Below, in pieces: positions 34,663 through 35,154 of a stretch of DNA of 35,154 bases (position 1 is its first letter; the number at the start of each line of letters is the position of its first letter). The DNA is taken from NCBI GenBank assembly GCA_050692195.1, contig JBOGVA010000067.1, positions 1 through 35,154 on the forward strand, given 5' to 3'. The notes beneath the pieces are model-generated. The model was not told where the DNA came from. It did not search any database and saw only the letters and a program-made list of their open reading frames with translations. Origin of the DNA: JBOGVA01 sp050692195 (lineage in GTDB: Bacteria > Actinomycetota > UBA4738). Made by a program: the position numbers and the translations under genes.

Positions 34663-35080
34663 CGCCGGCCATTCTACTCGGGAGCCCCTGTCCGCTTCCT
34701 CCCCCCTCGATCACGGCTCGGGCCGAAGCTCGAACCGTTCGGTCCCCACCCACGAACAGGAGGTCGACGGGAGCCGCCACTTCGACGACGGCCTCGGCCG
34801 TCCCCGGCTCACACCGGCACGTCAAGAGCGTCGCGCCGTTCCTTCCGGCGTAGTCGGCTGCGACCTCCTGCGGGCTTCGCCCCGAAGGCAGGGCGATCTC
34901 CTGCGCGGCGGCCAGGGCAGCCGCATCCGCGGCGGTCTGAGCTCCGGCCTTTGCATGCACCGCCCGCATGAGGTCCACGGTGGCCAGCGTGAGGACCGCC
35001 CCCAGGAGTACCAAGCTCGCTGCCAGGACCGTGACCGACCCGGACTCGGATCCTCCCTTCGACCCAGGAGGAGAGCTCAA
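34610..35080 (-). CDS. Rv3654c-like TadE/TadG-family protein
   Basis: This 156-residue protein has one N-terminal helix (GSVTVLAASLVLLGAVLTLATVDLM), followed by the TadG-like segment AVHAKAGAQTAADAAALAAAQEIALPSG. The extracytoplasmic part contains one CRC pair (LLTCRCEPG) and VEVAAPVDLLFVGGDRTVRASARAVIEGG. These pseudopilin-like proteins belong to actinobacterial Tad/Flp pilus-type operons. The TTG start at 35080 overlaps the preceding stop (35077-35079) as TTGA, indicating coupling. The last about 25 residues overlap the DUF5318 start region and look non-conserved. Confidence 0.82.
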   Translation of the reverse strand: MSSPPGSKGGSESGSVTVLAASLVLLGAVLTLATVDLMRAVHAKAGAQTAADAAALAAAQEIALPSGRSPQEVAADYAGRNGATLLTCRCEPGTAEAVVEVAAPVDLLFVGGDRTVRASARAVIEGGGSGQGLPSRMAGDATACDATQDTKPSRPP

Positions 35081-35154
35081 CCGGTCTCCTGCCGCATGAC
35101 GGCCGACGCGGTGAGATCGACGAGAGAGGGAAAGAGCCAGTCGACCAGGGGAAC
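35077..35154 (-). CDS. Partial gene, probably TadE-like (C-terminal end only)
   Basis: The frame is open from the window edge to a TGA at 35077-35079. The last 25 complete codons include PSLVDLTASAVMRQETG. By position and TTGA coupling to the TadG-like gene it could be the upstream TadE-like partner (Rv3655c type), but the fragment is too short to identify from sequence. Confidence 0.45.
   Translation of the reverse strand, partial: VPLVDWLFPSLVDLTASAVMRQETG

Overview
The window is GC-rich (roughly two-thirds G+C), densely packed DNA from an actinobacterium, probably an uncultured or poorly sampled lineage of Actinomycetota. The evidence is an hspR-containing dnaK operon with a HAIR-like operator, a DUF5318 gene beside a class A penicillin-binding protein, an EtfD-type Fe-S membrane oxidoreductase, a DivIVA-like coiled-coil protein, a Dcd with the HSTAG motif of the mycobacterial enzyme, Rv3654c-like TadE/G genes, and an rpsF-ssb-rpsR-rplI-dnaB cluster with an intein in dnaB. 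From memory, the right half is a rearranged version of the M. tuberculosis Rv0049-Rv0058 neighbourhood (DUF5318, ponA1, GT87 protein, rpsF, ssb, rpsR, rplI, dnaB with intein).

Layout. 86-1096 (+) is an unrecognised secreted or membrane-anchored protein that overlaps the end of clpB. 1093-8296 (-) is a heat-shock operon, dnaK-hsp20-grpE-dnaJ-hspR-clpB, with a good promoter and overlapping HspR-type site at 8333-8362. 8491-12070 (+) holds a DivIVA-like scaffold protein and an EtfD/FadF-like oxidoreductase. 12372-14665 (+) is a soluble GAF-containing NarL-type two-component pair, followed by a 40-bp nested palindrome with a NarL-like 7-2-7 core and then two HEAT-repeat proteins (to 17946).

17990-24831 (-) carries a divergent lipid-kinase-like protein, dcd, nth, the intein-split dnaB and rplI-rpsR-ssb-rpsF. 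One tRNA-Gly(CCC) lies on the + strand at 19608-19678. 25053-28710 carries panB, a tiny membrane protein (minus strand) and two polytopic glycosyltransferases. 29116-32021 (+) is a second NarL-type two-component pair with a ten-helix membrane kinase. 32042-35154 (-) has a PBP1A-like enzyme with a (Pro-Ser)20 tail, DUF5318 and the end of a Tad-pilus-like operon that runs off the window.

Functionally the window is mostly housekeeping (proteostasis, replication and translation, nucleotide pools, base excision repair, pantothenate, cell wall) with two signalling modules of unknown input. No CRISPR array, insertion sequence, prophage or defence island is visible. The most notable items are the low-GC intein in dnaB, the NarL-like palindrome between a response regulator and a HEAT-repeat gene, the ssb/rpsR overlap in which the SSB C-terminal codons double as a ribosome-binding site, and the lipid-kinase homologue lacking the GGDGT motif. 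All coordinates and motif counts were made by eye.
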